This document shows, piece by piece, positions 46,340 to 54,751 of a stretch of DNA of 64,000 bases. Position numbers and translations under genes: made by a program. The DNA comes from UBA10649 sp963842725 (GTDB lineage: Bacteria > Actinomycetota > Actinomycetes > S36-B12). Each line of letters begins with the position of its first letter. The stretch's first letter is position 1. Where the stretch lies: NCBI GenBank assembly GCA_963842725.1, contig CAWJHN010000004.1, forward strand, positions 1,674,001 to 1,738,000, in the 5' to 3' direction. The notes under the pieces are model-generated. The model made no database searches, was not told the DNA's origin, and saw nothing but the letters and a program-made list of their open reading frames with translations.

Positions 46340-46843
46340 CTACCCGCGGTCGGTCTGCCCGTCGATGAGCTCGCGATAGATGTCGAGGTGCCCGTTGTGC
46401 CGGGCCGTCTCCTCGATCATGTGCACGTACACCCAACGAAGGGACGGACGGGCGCCATCGAGCCAGGTGACCGGCCGGCCGATCTGGTCGTCGAGTTCGT
46501 GGGTGGCCGCGACAGCGCGGCTCTCGCCGCACGCCAGGACGTACTCGGCGACCAGGCCGTCGAGGGTGTCCGTGTCGCTCATCTCGAACTCGAGGTCGTC
46601 CTCGTCGTCCGACCAGGAGAACGGCACTCCCGTCTCGCCGGCCAGGTGATGCCGGAACCACCACCGCTCGACGTCGATCAGGTGCTTGAGGATCCCGGCG
46701 ACGCTGGTCGGCGTGGGGCCGAGGCGGCGCGTGGCGTCCTCCCACGACAGGCCGGAGCACTTGCGAACCACGGTCTCCCGGTTCGCGTCGAGGTGCGCCT
46801 CGAGGATGTGTCGCTCACTGCCCGTCTCACCGTCCATCGTCAT
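46340..46843 (-). CDS. DinB-family (DUF664) putative metal-dependent enzyme
   Basis: A 167-aa four-helix-bundle protein: VAGILKHLIDVERWW (first His), and HMIEETARHNGHLDIYRELIDG (two further His), the metal-binding triad of the DinB/YfiT superfamily. Related actinobacterial proteins are mycothiol-dependent transferases, but this one is not assigned. The ATG at 46843 has CAGGGT 7 nt upstream (weak -10), suggesting a leaderless start; the longer frame to 46948 overlaps mpg. Confidence 0.8.
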   Translation of the reverse strand: MTMDGETGSERHILEAHLDANRETVVRKCSGLSWEDATRRLGPTPTSVAGILKHLIDVERWWFRHHLAGETGVPFSWSDDEDDLEFEMSDTDTLDGLVAEYVLACGESRAVAATHELDDQIGRPVTWLDGARPSLRWVYVHMIEETARHNGHLDIYRELIDGQTDRG

Positions 46844-46887
46844 GCCCACAACCCTGCCACGTTCGCCGGGGACCTTCGGGACCGCCG

Positions 46888-47487
46888 TCAGCGGGTCGCC
46901 CGACGGTACGGGCTGACAGAGGGCTCCCCGAGCAGGAAGAACCGCCAAGGGGTGCCCGCGCCGGCTCCCCCGACCCCCGTTCGAGCGCTCACCGACACGG
47001 GGGCAGCCGGCTGCCGCGGTAGGACCAGCCGCAGCGACGACGCAGGGTCGAGCAGATCGACGCCATCAAGCGCCCCGGTCACGCCAAGGGCAACGGTCAG
47101 CCGCGCCGGCCCGCGTGCGAGGTCGCGATCCGTCCTGGCGGACGTGCGGCGCTCGCGGGCCACCTCGATCCCCTCGACGACCTCCCCGCCACGGAGCAGC
47201 ACTGCGCCCGCGGTGCCCTCAGGCCCGGTCACGACATTGAGACACCAGTGCATCCCATAGGTGAAGTAGACGTACGCACGCCCCGACGGTCCGAACATCG
47301 TCGCGTTGCGTGGTGTGCGGCGACGGAACGCGTGCGAGCCCGGGTCCTCCCCCTCGCCGCCGTACGCCTCCACCTCGGTCAGGCGCACCGACACGGCGTG
47401 CCCGCCGACAAGCGACGTCACAACGGCACCCAGGAGGAGCGGCGCAGCGTCCGAGGGATGGCGCCGCACGTCACGTCGTGATGCCAT
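46888..47487 (-). CDS. mpg: 3-methyladenine DNA glycosylase (AAG/Mpg family)
   Basis: The 199-aa protein contains VRLTEVEAYGGEGEDPGSHAFRRRTPRNATMFG (catalytic Glu in TEVEAY) and GRAYVYFTYGMHWCLNVVTG, diagnostic of the AAG family, which excises alkylated purines. The ATG at 47487 has TAGTCT 6 nt upstream and no ribosome site. It neighbours tyrS as in mycobacteria. Confidence 0.92.
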   Translation of the reverse strand: MASRRDVRRHPSDAAPLLLGAVVTSLVGGHAVSVRLTEVEAYGGEGEDPGSHAFRRRTPRNATMFGPSGRAYVYFTYGMHWCLNVVTGPEGTAGAVLLRGGEVVEGIEVARERRTSARTDRDLARGPARLTVALGVTGALDGVDLLDPASSLRLVLPRQPAAPVSVSARTGVGGAGAGTPWRFFLLGEPSVSPYRRATR

Positions 47488-47493
47488 CAGCCG

Positions 47494-47499
47494 AGACTA
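47494..47499 (-). promoter_or_regulatory. -10 element (TAGTCT), leaderless mpg
   Basis: Minus-strand TAGTCT ends 6 nt before the mpg ATG (only CGGCTG between), consistent with a leaderless transcript. Confidence 0.5.
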
Positions 47500-47535
47500 C
47501 GTCGGGAAGAGGGGTGCGCTCGACCCCGCGCCCGC

Positions 47536-48027
47536 TCAGGGGCCGTAGGTGCGCCGAGGCGGCGCGAACCCACCGCGTCGGGGGCTCGCGAATCGGCGCT
47601 GCTTGCACTCGCGGTGAGCAAGGCGGACGTTCTCGCGCAGGTGGGTTCCCCCCTGATCCAGTGGGACGACGTGGTCGACGCAGGGATAGCTCGCGCCCAG
47701 CCGCAGGGTCCCGTCCTGGAGGCGGACGGCGTCGTCGGGCTGCACCCGGGCACCGCACAGCCAGCACTTGCGGCCCTGCCGCTGCGCCACCTGCTGCCAG
47801 GTCGGCTCGCCCCTGCGAGCGGCTGCCCGGACCGGGTTCATGGCGCGCTCCGACCTTCGCTGCGCCTTGTCGAGTGCGCGCTGCCTGCGAAGCGCCCGTT
47901 TGCGCTCCTGCGCGCGCTCGCGTCGGCGGCGGCGCAGTTCGCGAACCGGCTGCCTGAGCAGGAGCAGGAGCGCCACCGCGGCAAGGATGACGATGCCCAG
48001 GGCGCCTGACAGCCCCACGTCAGGCAT
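47536..48027 (-). CDS. Membrane-anchored HNH endonuclease
   Basis: The protein has 163 aa. One hydrophobic helix (about 9-24, GIVILAAVALLLLL) is followed by a very basic helical linker (RRRRRERAQERKRALRRQRALDK). The HNH domain then shows CWLCGARV (Cys pair), YPCVDHVVPLDQGGTHLRENVRLAHRECKQRR (DH catalytic His, N and H). The nuclease would sit on the cytoplasmic face of the membrane. The ATG at 48027 overlaps the VanZ-like gene by 8 nt. The biological role is unknown. Confidence 0.8.
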   Translation of the reverse strand: MPDVGLSGALGIVILAAVALLLLLRQPVRELRRRRRERAQERKRALRRQRALDKAQRRSERAMNPVRAAARRGEPTWQQVAQRQGRKCWLCGARVQPDDAVRLQDGTLRLGASYPCVDHVVPLDQGGTHLRENVRLAHRECKQRRFASPRRGGFAPPRRTYGP

Positions 48028-48403
48028 CGGGTGCCCCACGCCTGTGCAGCGCCAGCCTCGCCAGTCCCGCACCCGTGGCGATGCCGACGACATCCGCGAC
48101 CAGATCGCCGACCTCGAACGACCGGTAGCCCATGGTGAGCTGCAGCACCTCCATCAGGAATCCGAAGGCAAGCACCAGCGCCATCGCCCGCCACGCGGAT
48201 GGACGCCGCTGGCCGGCGACCGCGAGGCCCCCCAGGACCGCGTAGCCGACGAGGTGCAGGACCTTGTCGGATACGACCGAGGCGTCCGGCAGCCGGTCGG
48301 CCGGCACGAGCGAGCCCCACGCGACCGCGACCAGGGCAATCCCCAGCAGCAGGCGCGCCCACAGAACCTCGCGCGGAAGTGCTCGCGCGCCGCTCAGGAC
48401 CAC
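48020..48403 (-). CDS. VanZ-family small membrane protein
   Basis: A 127-aa protein with four hydrophobic segments and the VanZ-like DKVLHLVGYAVLGGLA plus FGFLMEVLQLTMGYRSFEVGDLVADVVGIATG (E-x2-Q...D-x2-N/D pattern). VanZ-like proteins are widespread and mostly unrelated to glycopeptide resistance. The GTG at 48403 lies within the end of argH (10-nt overlap) and is my best guess; the long upstream frame is argH shadow. Confidence 0.72.
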   Translation of the reverse strand: MVLSGARALPREVLWARLLLGIALVAVAWGSLVPADRLPDASVVSDKVLHLVGYAVLGGLAVAGQRRPSAWRAMALVLAFGFLMEVLQLTMGYRSFEVGDLVADVVGIATGAGLARLALHRRGAPDA

Positions 48404-49803
48404 CGCCCGCGCTGCTCGTCGAGCATCGCCGACAGCGCCTCGACCTGCTCGGCCACCCTGGCGGGCGCGGTCCCGCCGAACGCCGAGCGCGAATCCAGCG
48501 CGCCCCGCACGCTGAGCACGCCCCGGACGGCGGGCGTGAGGCGGGCCGAGATCGCGGCGAAGTCCTCGTCCGCCAGATCCCACAACTCGACCCCCCGCGA
48601 CTCCGCGCGCCGGACGCAGGCTCCCGCCACCTCGTGCGCCTCGCGGAACGCGACGCCGTCTCGGACGAGCCACTCGGCGATATCGGTGGCAAGTGCGAAC
48701 CCCTCGGGTGCCGATGCGGCCATGCGCGCCGTGTCGAAGCGCAGCGTCGCGACCATCCCGGTCATCGCGGGCAGGACCAGCAGCAACTGCTCGACGGTGT
48801 CGAACACCGGCTCCTTGTCCTCCTGCAGATCGCGGTTGTAGCCGAAGGGCAGGCCCTTCAACGTGGCGAGCAGCCCCGTCAGGTTGCCGATCAGCCGACC
48901 GGACTTGCCACGGGCCAGCTCGGCCACGTCGGGGTTCTTCTTCTGCGGCATGATCGACGATCCGGTCGACCAGGCGTCGTCGAGCGTCGCCCAGCCGAAC
49001 TCCCGCGAGGCCATCAGGATGACCTCCTCGCCGAGCCGGGACAGGTGGACGCCGATCATGGCGCCGGCGAACAGGAACTCCGCGACCCAGTCGCGGTCGC
49101 TGGTCGCATCGATCGAGTTGCCCATGGCCTCGTCGAATCCGAGGTCGGTCGCCACCGCCTGCGGATCCAGGCCGAGGCTGGAGCCCGCCAGGGCGCCGGC
49201 CCCCAGCGGCGAGCGCGCTGCCCGGCGATCCCAGTCGACGAGCCTCTCGACGTCACGCCCGAGGGCGTGAACGTGCTTGGCCAGCTCATGGCCGAAGGAG
49301 ACGGGCTGCGCGTGCTGCAGGTGCGTGAAGCCCGGCGAGTAGGTGCCGACGTTGGCCCGGGCCTGGTCGAGCAGGGCCTGTTGGAGGTCCGTGACGGCCA
49401 GCGCGATCCGGCGCACGTGGTCGCGAAGGTAGAGCTTGAAGTCGGTCGAGACCTGGTCGTTGCGGCTTCGGCCGGCCCGGAGCCGGCCGCCCAGCTCGCC
49501 GAGCCGACCGATGAGGGCTCGCTCCACTGCTGTGTGCACGTCCTCGTCGGTCGGATCCGGTACCAGGCTGCCGGCGTGGATCTCGATGGCCAGCGCGTCC
49601 AGGGCGTCGACGACGGCGGACAGCTCGTCGTCGGTGAGGAGTCCGGCGCGGTGCAGGACGCGGGCGTGCGCTCGCGTCTGCAGCACGTCGTACGGCGCAA
49701 GTCGCCAGTCGAAGTGGGTGGACAGGCTCAGGGCCGCCATGGCGTCCGATGGCCCGTCGGCGAAACGGCCGCCCCACAACCGGGTCGGCTGCTGTTCCGT
49801 CAC
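48394..49803 (-). CDS. argH: Argininosuccinate lyase
   Basis: A 469-aa fumarase/aspartase-superfamily enzyme: LWGGRF at the start, AGRSRNDQVSTDFKLYLRD, THLQHAQPVSFGHELA (catalytic His), and the signature GSSIMPQKKNPDVAEL with the catalytic Ser loop. It cleaves argininosuccinate to arginine and fumarate. The GTG at 49803 follows TAAGGAG; the ORF upstream start at 49845 lies inside argR. It is last in the arg cluster. Confidence 0.95.
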   Translation of the reverse strand: MTEQQPTRLWGGRFADGPSDAMAALSLSTHFDWRLAPYDVLQTRAHARVLHRAGLLTDDELSAVVDALDALAIEIHAGSLVPDPTDEDVHTAVERALIGRLGELGGRLRAGRSRNDQVSTDFKLYLRDHVRRIALAVTDLQQALLDQARANVGTYSPGFTHLQHAQPVSFGHELAKHVHALGRDVERLVDWDRRAARSPLGAGALAGSSLGLDPQAVATDLGFDEAMGNSIDATSDRDWVAEFLFAGAMIGVHLSRLGEEVILMASREFGWATLDDAWSTGSSIMPQKKNPDVAELARGKSGRLIGNLTGLLATLKGLPFGYNRDLQEDKEPVFDTVEQLLLVLPAMTGMVATLRFDTARMAASAPEGFALATDIAEWLVRDGVAFREAHEVAGACVRRAESRGVELWDLADEDFAAISARLTPAVRGVLSVRGALDSRSAFGGTAPARVAEQVEALSAMLDEQRGRWS

Positions 49804-50282
49804 GTCGATCTCCTTAGCTCGGCCAGCCTCAGCAGGGTGACGCACAGTTCGGCAGCCTCGGCGGGACTGCGCAGGACGATGATGATGGTGTCATCGCCGG
49901 CCACCGTTCCGACGGTATCGAACGTCGTGCTCCGGTCGAGGTGTCCCGCGAAGAACTGGGCGGCACCGGGCGGCGTGTGCAGGACGGCGATGTTGCCGGC
50001 GGGCTCGGCCCGCAGGAGCAGCTCCTCGGCGATCCGGGCCAGCGCGACGTCCGTTCCGTTCACCGGGATGGACGTGTCCACCTCGGAGAGGCCGGACAGC
50101 GCGTAGACCGAATGGGACCCCCCTCCGACGGACTTCGTGGCCCCGATGGCGTCGAGATCCCGGGACAGCGTGGCCTGCGTCACGTGGATGCCCTCGGCCG
50201 CCAGCAACTGGCCCAGCTCCTCCTGGGACCCGACCTCGCGCGTGGTGATGAGCGCGGCGATCCGGGACCGTCGGGCGCTCAT
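49800..50282 (-). CDS. argR: Arginine repressor ArgR
   Basis: The protein has 160 aa from the ATG at 50282. The N-terminal winged helix (RSRIAALITTREVGSQEELGQLLAAEGIHVTQATLSRDL) and the C-terminal hexamerisation/arginine-binding domain (FDTVGTVAGDDTIIIVLRS with GDDT) are complete. The frame stays open upstream to a GTG at 50405 that overlaps the argD stop as GTGA. Translation from there would add 41 residues built of a 15-residue Ser/Pro repeat. The ATG has no ribosome site, so the longer form cannot be dismissed. It is coupled to argH by GTGA-type overlap. Confidence 0.9.
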   Translation of the reverse strand: MSARRSRIAALITTREVGSQEELGQLLAAEGIHVTQATLSRDLDAIGATKSVGGGSHSVYALSGLSEVDTSIPVNGTDVALARIAEELLLRAEPAGNIAVLHTPPGAAQFFAGHLDRSTTFDTVGTVAGDDTIIIVLRSPAEAAELCVTLLRLAELRRST

Positions 50283-50392
50283 CGTTCGAGGAGACCCCGA
50301 CGAAGGAGGGGCCGACGAAACAGGGTCCGTTCGAGGAGACCCCGACGAAGGAGGGGTCGACGAAACAGGGTCCGTTCGAGGAGACCCCGACG
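50283..50392. repeat. 45-bp tandem repeat in the argD-argR junction
   Basis: Two full 45-bp units (50283-50327, 50328-50372), differing at one base, are followed by 20 bp of a third. Read on the minus strand they encode 15-residue units around SGSPRTDPVSS in frame with argR. Each unit also carries AGGAG-like and CTCCT-like stretches. The array lies between the argD stop and the argR ATG. Confidence 0.9.
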
Positions 50393-50401
50393 CGTTCACG
50401 C

Positions 50402-51595
50402 TCACCGAGAGGACGCCGAGACGACGGAGCAGGCTCGCTGCCAGCGGTCGAGGGCGTCGTCGACGTCGGCATCGGTGATGGTCAGGGCCGGCGCCAGGCG
50501 AACGGCATCGGGAGCCACGGCGTTGACGATCAGCCCCTGAGCGCGGGCCTCCCGCTCGAGTTCGCCGCTGACCGGGGCCGCCAGGACGGCGGCGAGCAGC
50601 AGGCCACGCCCGCGCACCGACTCCACGAGTCCATGCGAGCGATCGACGAGCTCGGCCGAGAGCCGCTCGTGCAACGACCCCGCGCGAACCAGGAGGCTGT
50701 CGGACTCGATGGCATCCAGGACGGCCAGGGCGGCCGCGCACGACACGGGATTGCCTCCGAATGTCGAGCCGTGCGACCCGGGGCCGAACAGCCGCGCCGC
50801 CCGACCCCACGCCACGCAGGCGCCGATCGGCAGGCCGCCGCCGAGGCCCTTCGCCAGGGTCATGACGTCCGGGACGATGCCTTCACGCGTGTGCGCGAAC
50901 CAGTCGCCGGTGCGGCCGATCCCGGTCTGCACCTCATCGACGACCAGCAGCGCCCCGGTCCGATCGGCGACCTCGCGAGCGGTCCGCAGGTAGCCCTCGG
51001 GGGGCACGACCACGCCCCCCTCCCCCTGGATCGGCTCCAGGACGATGGCGGCCGTGTCGTCGCGGACGGCCACCCGCAGTGCGTCCATGTCGCCATACGG
51101 AACCGTCTCGACATCCCCCGGAAGCGGCCGGAACGGGTCCTGCTTGGCCGGCTGAGCGGTCAGGGCCAGCGAGCCCATCGTGCGACCGTGGAAGCCACCC
51201 TGCGCCACGACCATATGCGTGCGCCCAGTCAGGCGGGCGAGCTTGAAGGCCGCCTCGTTGGCCTCCGCGCCGGAGTTGCAGAAGAACACGCGGGCGTCAT
51301 CCGCACCGAGCAGGCCGATCAGTCGCTCGGCGAGCGCGATCGTCGGCTCGGTCGCCGCAAGGTTGCTGGTATGGCCCAGCGTGCCCAACTGGCCCGCGAC
51401 CGCGGTGACCAGCCGTTCGTCCGCATGCCCGAGACTGTTGACGGCGATGCCTGCGAGCATGTCGACGTACTCGTGCCCCTCTACGTCCCACACGCGTGAG
51501 CCACGGCCGCGCACGAGCAGCATCGGTGGCGTGCCGTAGTTGGCCATCAGTGAGCGCTGCCACCGGTCCTGCCACGTCTCAGCGGACCCCGTCAT
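50402..51595 (-). CDS. argD: Acetylornithine aminotransferase
   Basis: A 397-aa class-III PLP aminotransferase: FFCNSGAEANEAAFKLAR, GGFHGRTMGSLALTAQ, LLVVDEVQTGIGRTGDWFA, and the PLP Lys in TLAKGLGGGLPIGA. It converts N-acetylglutamate semialdehyde to N-acetylornithine. The ATG overlaps the argB stop (ATGA). In most actinobacteria argF follows; here the 45-bp repeat and argR follow directly. Confidence 0.95.
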   Translation of the reverse strand: MTGSAETWQDRWQRSLMANYGTPPMLLVRGRGSRVWDVEGHEYVDMLAGIAVNSLGHADERLVTAVAGQLGTLGHTSNLAATEPTIALAERLIGLLGADDARVFFCNSGAEANEAAFKLARLTGRTHMVVAQGGFHGRTMGSLALTAQPAKQDPFRPLPGDVETVPYGDMDALRVAVRDDTAAIVLEPIQGEGGVVVPPEGYLRTAREVADRTGALLVVDEVQTGIGRTGDWFAHTREGIVPDVMTLAKGLGGGLPIGACVAWGRAARLFGPGSHGSTFGGNPVSCAAALAVLDAIESDSLLVRAGSLHERLSAELVDRSHGLVESVRGRGLLLAAVLAAPVSGELEREARAQGLIVNAVAPDAVRLAPALTITDADVDDALDRWQRACSVVSASSR

Positions 51596-52503
51596 GCGTC
51601 CACCCCACGAGTCACGTCCGTCGACGCCCGCGGGAGCACCATCGTGCCGATCCCCGAGTCGGTGAACACCTCGAGCAGGACCGAATGCAGGACGCGTCCG
51701 TCGATGACGTGTGCACGCGGGACGCCGCCGTCGACGGCTCGCACGCAGGCCTCCATCTTCGGCACCATTCCGCTCTCCAGGGTCGGGAGAAGGACGCGCA
51801 GGTCCTCGACGTCGATGGTCCGGATGACCGACTCCGGATCCGGCCAGTCCGCGAACAGCCCCTCGACATCGGTGAGCACGACGAGCTTCTCGGCGCCGAG
51901 GGCGATGGCGAGGGCGGCGGCGGCCGTGTCGGCGTTGACGTTGTAGGACATGCCCGACGCATCTCGCGCGACGGTCGAGACCACCGGGATCAGCCCGTCG
52001 TCGAGGAGGCGCGTGACGAAGTCGGGGTTGACGGCCACGACATCACCCACCTGCCCGACGTCGACCTGCTCCCCGTCGACGGTCGCCGTCCGCCGCTCCG
52101 CGACGAACAGGTGGGCATCCTCCCCCGACACGCCCACCGCGAAGGGGCCGTGCTCGTTGACCAGCCCGACGAGCTCGCGCTGGACCTGGCCGACCAGCAC
52201 CATGCCCACGACGTCCATGACCTCCGGAGACGTGACTCGCAGCCCTCCCCGGAACTCCGAGACCACCCCGAGCCTGTTGAGCATTGCGCTGATCTGCGGT
52301 CCGCCGCCGTGGACGACGACCGGTCGCAGACCGGCAAGGCGCAGGAAGACGATGTCCTCGGCGAAGCCGGCCTTGAGCCCGTCATCCGTCATCGCGTTTC
52401 CGCCGTACTTGACGACCACCGTCGCGCCGTGCAGGCGTTCCAGCCACGGCAGGGCCTCGGCCAGGACGGCTGCCTTGGCCGCAGCACTCGCAAGGTCGGT
52501 CAT
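51592..52503 (-). CDS. argB: Acetylglutamate kinase
   Basis: A 303-aa amino-acid kinase: VVVKYGGNAM (phosphate-binding Lys), VVVHGGGPQISAML, FRGGLRVTSPEVMDVVGMVL, and NVNADTAAAALAIALGAEKLVVLTDVEG. This is the committed, usually arginine-inhibited step. The ATG at 52503 lies 13 nt after the argJ stop. Confidence 0.95.
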   Translation of the reverse strand: MTDLASAAAKAAVLAEALPWLERLHGATVVVKYGGNAMTDDGLKAGFAEDIVFLRLAGLRPVVVHGGGPQISAMLNRLGVVSEFRGGLRVTSPEVMDVVGMVLVGQVQRELVGLVNEHGPFAVGVSGEDAHLFVAERRTATVDGEQVDVGQVGDVVAVNPDFVTRLLDDGLIPVVSTVARDASGMSYNVNADTAAAALAIALGAEKLVVLTDVEGLFADWPDPESVIRTIDVEDLRVLLPTLESGMVPKMEACVRAVDGGVPRAHVIDGRVLHSVLLEVFTDSGIGTMVLPRASTDVTRGVDA

Positions 52504-52516
52504 GGACGTGGTCCCC

Positions 52517-53683
52517 TCAGGTGGCGTAGGCCGAGTTCTCGTGCACGTAGTCGGCGGTCAGGTCGTTCGTCCAGATCGTGGCCTGCTCCGGGCCCGCGTT
52601 CAGCTGCACCGAGATGCGGATGACCCGGGGTGACATGTCGACGAGGTCGCGCGACTCGCCGATGGAGCCGGACTTGCACACCCACACCCCGTTCATCGCG
52701 ACGTCGACCTGGTCGGGCGAGAACTCGGCCGCCGTGGTGCCGATCGCCGAAAGGACGCGGCCCCAGTTCGGGTCCTCTCCGTGCAGCGCGCATTTGAGCA
52801 GGTTGCTGCGCGCGATGGCCCGTCCGACGACGAGGGCGTCGGCCAGCGACGCCGCGCCGTCGACCGTGATCTCGACGTCCTTCGTGGCGCCCTCGGCATC
52901 CGCGATCAACTGGCGGGCGAGATCGGCGCACACGCGGGTAACCGCATCGGTGAACACCACGGGGGCCGGAGTGGCACCCGATGCCCCCGAGGCCAGCAGG
53001 AAGACGGTGTCGTTGGTGCTCATGCAGCCGTCGGAGTCGATGCGGTCGAAGGTCAGCGACGACGCCTCCCGGATGGCCTGGTCGGCCTGCTCCTCGTTGA
53101 CGATGGCATCCGTCGTGATGACCACCAGCATCGTCGCCAGGCCCGGAGCGAGCATGCCGGCGCCCTTCGCCATGCCTCCGACGGTGAAGCCGTCGATGGA
53201 GATGGCGGCCGTCTTCGCCACGGAGTCCGTCGTTCGGATCGCCTCTGCGGCGTCCGCACCGCCGTCGCGCGAGAGTGCTGAGATCGCGCTGTCGATGCCC
53301 TGGAAGACCAGGTCCAGCGGCAGGCGCTCCCCGATCAGGCCCGTCGAGCACACCCCCACGTCACCCGGCCCGACATCGAGGCCGACGCCGGACAGCACTT
53401 CCGCCACGCGCTCGGCCGTGTGGTGCGTGTCCGCGAAGCCGCCGGGTCCGGTGCAGGCGTTCGCCCCGCCCGAGTTCAGGATGACCGCCCGGATCTGGCC
53501 GTCGGCGACGACCCGTTGGGACCACAGCACCGGCGCGGCCTTGAACCGGTTGCTGGTGAAGACCGCGGCCGCGACCTCGAGGGGGCCGTCGTTCACGACG
53601 AGCGCAAGGTCTGGATCACCCGACGACTTGAGTCCGGCACGCACGCCGCTCGCCCGGAATCCCTGGGCGCTGGTCACGGTCAT
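52517..53683 (-). CDS. argJ: Bifunctional ornithine acetyltransferase / N-acetylglutamate synthase
   Basis: A 388-aa Ntn-type enzyme: GFRASGVRAGLK at the start, NSGGANACTG, KGAGMLAPGLATMLVVITTDA with the autocleavage Ala-Thr bond (nucleophile Thr), and HGEDPNWGRV near the end. It recycles the acetyl group in the cyclic arginine route. The ATG at 53683 overlaps the argC stop (ATGA); the longer frame to 54388 is argC shadow. Confidence 0.95.
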   Translation of the reverse strand: MTVTSAQGFRASGVRAGLKSSGDPDLALVVNDGPLEVAAAVFTSNRFKAAPVLWSQRVVADGQIRAVILNSGGANACTGPGGFADTHHTAERVAEVLSGVGLDVGPGDVGVCSTGLIGERLPLDLVFQGIDSAISALSRDGGADAAEAIRTTDSVAKTAAISIDGFTVGGMAKGAGMLAPGLATMLVVITTDAIVNEEQADQAIREASSLTFDRIDSDGCMSTNDTVFLLASGASGATPAPVVFTDAVTRVCADLARQLIADAEGATKDVEITVDGAASLADALVVGRAIARSNLLKCALHGEDPNWGRVLSAIGTTAAEFSPDQVDVAMNGVWVCKSGSIGESRDLVDMSPRVIRISVQLNAGPEQATIWTNDLTADYVHENSAYAT

Positions 53684-54708
53684 GGGGCGACTCCGTTCAC
53701 GGTGAGTCCGGCGCCCTCGTCGAGGCCGAGCATGATGTTGGCGTTCTGGAGGGCCTGGCCGGCCGCCCCCTTGCCGAGGTTGTCGATGGCGCACACGACG
53801 ATGACTCGGCCGGCGCGCGCGTCGACGGCGCACTGAAGGTGCGCGGCGCTGGTGCCCGCCACGGAACTGGTCTGCGGCCAGGCACCCGCCGGGAGCACGC
53901 GGACGAAGGGCTCGGTCGCGTACGCATCGACGAGCGCGGCCCGTACCGATGCCGCGTCGGTCCCCGTCGTCGCGCGGGCGGTGCACGTCGCCACGATGCC
54001 CCGCGGCATCGGCGCGAGGAGCGGGGTGAACGAGAGGGTGACGGGCACGCCTGCCGCTGCGGAGAGGCTCTGCTCCATCTCGGGGGTGTGCTGGTGCACG
54101 CCGCCCACCTTGTAGGCACTCATCGATCCCATCACCTGCGTGGCCAGCAGCGCATCGGACGGCTTTCGGCCCGCGCCGGAGGTACCCGAGGCCGCCACCA
54201 CCACAACGTCGTCCGGCTCGCCGAGCCCGGCTGCCAGAACCGGCGCGAGTGCAAGGGCGACCGACGTGGCGTAGCAGCCCGGGTTCGCCACGCGGGATGC
54301 CTGCGCGATCCTCGCTCGTTGTCCGGGCAGTTCGGGGAGTCCGTAGGTCCAGGTGCCCGCATGCGGGCCGCCGTAGTAGGCGTGCCACTGGTCGGAGTCG
54401 ACCAGGCGGAAGTCGGCACCCAGGTCGACCACGTGAACCTCGGGAGGCAATGCGGCGACGAGGGTGGCCGATTCGCCGTGCGGGAGGGCGAGGAACACCA
54501 GGTCCGCTTCGCCCAGCCGGTCGGGGTCGGTGGGCTCCAGCACGAGGTCGGCCAACTGAGAGAGGTTGGGGTGGACGGCGCCGAGAGTCTCACCGGCTCG
54601 GCTGCCCGCCGCCACGCTGGACACGGTGATGTCGGGGTGGTCCGCCAGGAGGCGCAGCAACTCGCCGCCCGCGTATCCCGATGCGCCGGCGACGGATGCC
54701 CTGATCAT
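53680..54708 (-). CDS. argC: N-acetyl-gamma-glutamyl-phosphate reductase
   Basis: A 342-aa enzyme: SVAGASGYAGGELLRLL (NADP-binding), FLALPHGESA, ANPGCYATS (catalytic Cys), and HQHTPEMEQ (His). It is the first gene of argCJBDRH. The ATG at 54708 has TATACT exactly 6 nt upstream, so the mRNA is probably leaderless, and an ARG-box-like palindrome overlaps this promoter. An upstream GTG at 54768 is rejected. Confidence 0.95.
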   Translation of the reverse strand: MIRASVAGASGYAGGELLRLLADHPDITVSSVAAGSRAGETLGAVHPNLSQLADLVLEPTDPDRLGEADLVFLALPHGESATLVAALPPEVHVVDLGADFRLVDSDQWHAYYGGPHAGTWTYGLPELPGQRARIAQASRVANPGCYATSVALALAPVLAAGLGEPDDVVVVAASGTSGAGRKPSDALLATQVMGSMSAYKVGGVHQHTPEMEQSLSAAAGVPVTLSFTPLLAPMPRGIVATCTARATTGTDAASVRAALVDAYATEPFVRVLPAGAWPQTSSVAGTSAAHLQCAVDARAGRVIVVCAIDNLGKGAAGQALQNANIMLGLDEGAGLTVNGVAP

Positions 54709-54714
54709 GCCCGA

Positions 54715-54735
54715 AGTATACGCATACATGCATAG
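54715..54735 (-). promoter_or_regulatory. argC -10 element (TATACT) with overlapping ARG-box-like site
   Basis: TATACT occupies 54715-54720 with the argC ATG 6 nt downstream. Immediately upstream and overlapping is CTATGCATGTATGCGTATA (54717-54735), an A/T-rich partial palindrome with TATGCAT / ATGCGTAT halves like actinobacterial ArgR sites. ArgR binding here would block RNA polymerase directly. Confidence 0.6.
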
Positions 54736-54751
54736 ACGTCGAGCGCGGGTG

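Noticed and set aside
48020..48403. VanZ-like gene as glycopeptide resistance
   Set aside because: VanZ-family proteins are widespread and no vanA/H/X genes are present.
50283..50392. Direct repeats as a CRISPR array
   Set aside because: The units are contiguous without spacers and in frame with argR; no cas genes are nearby.
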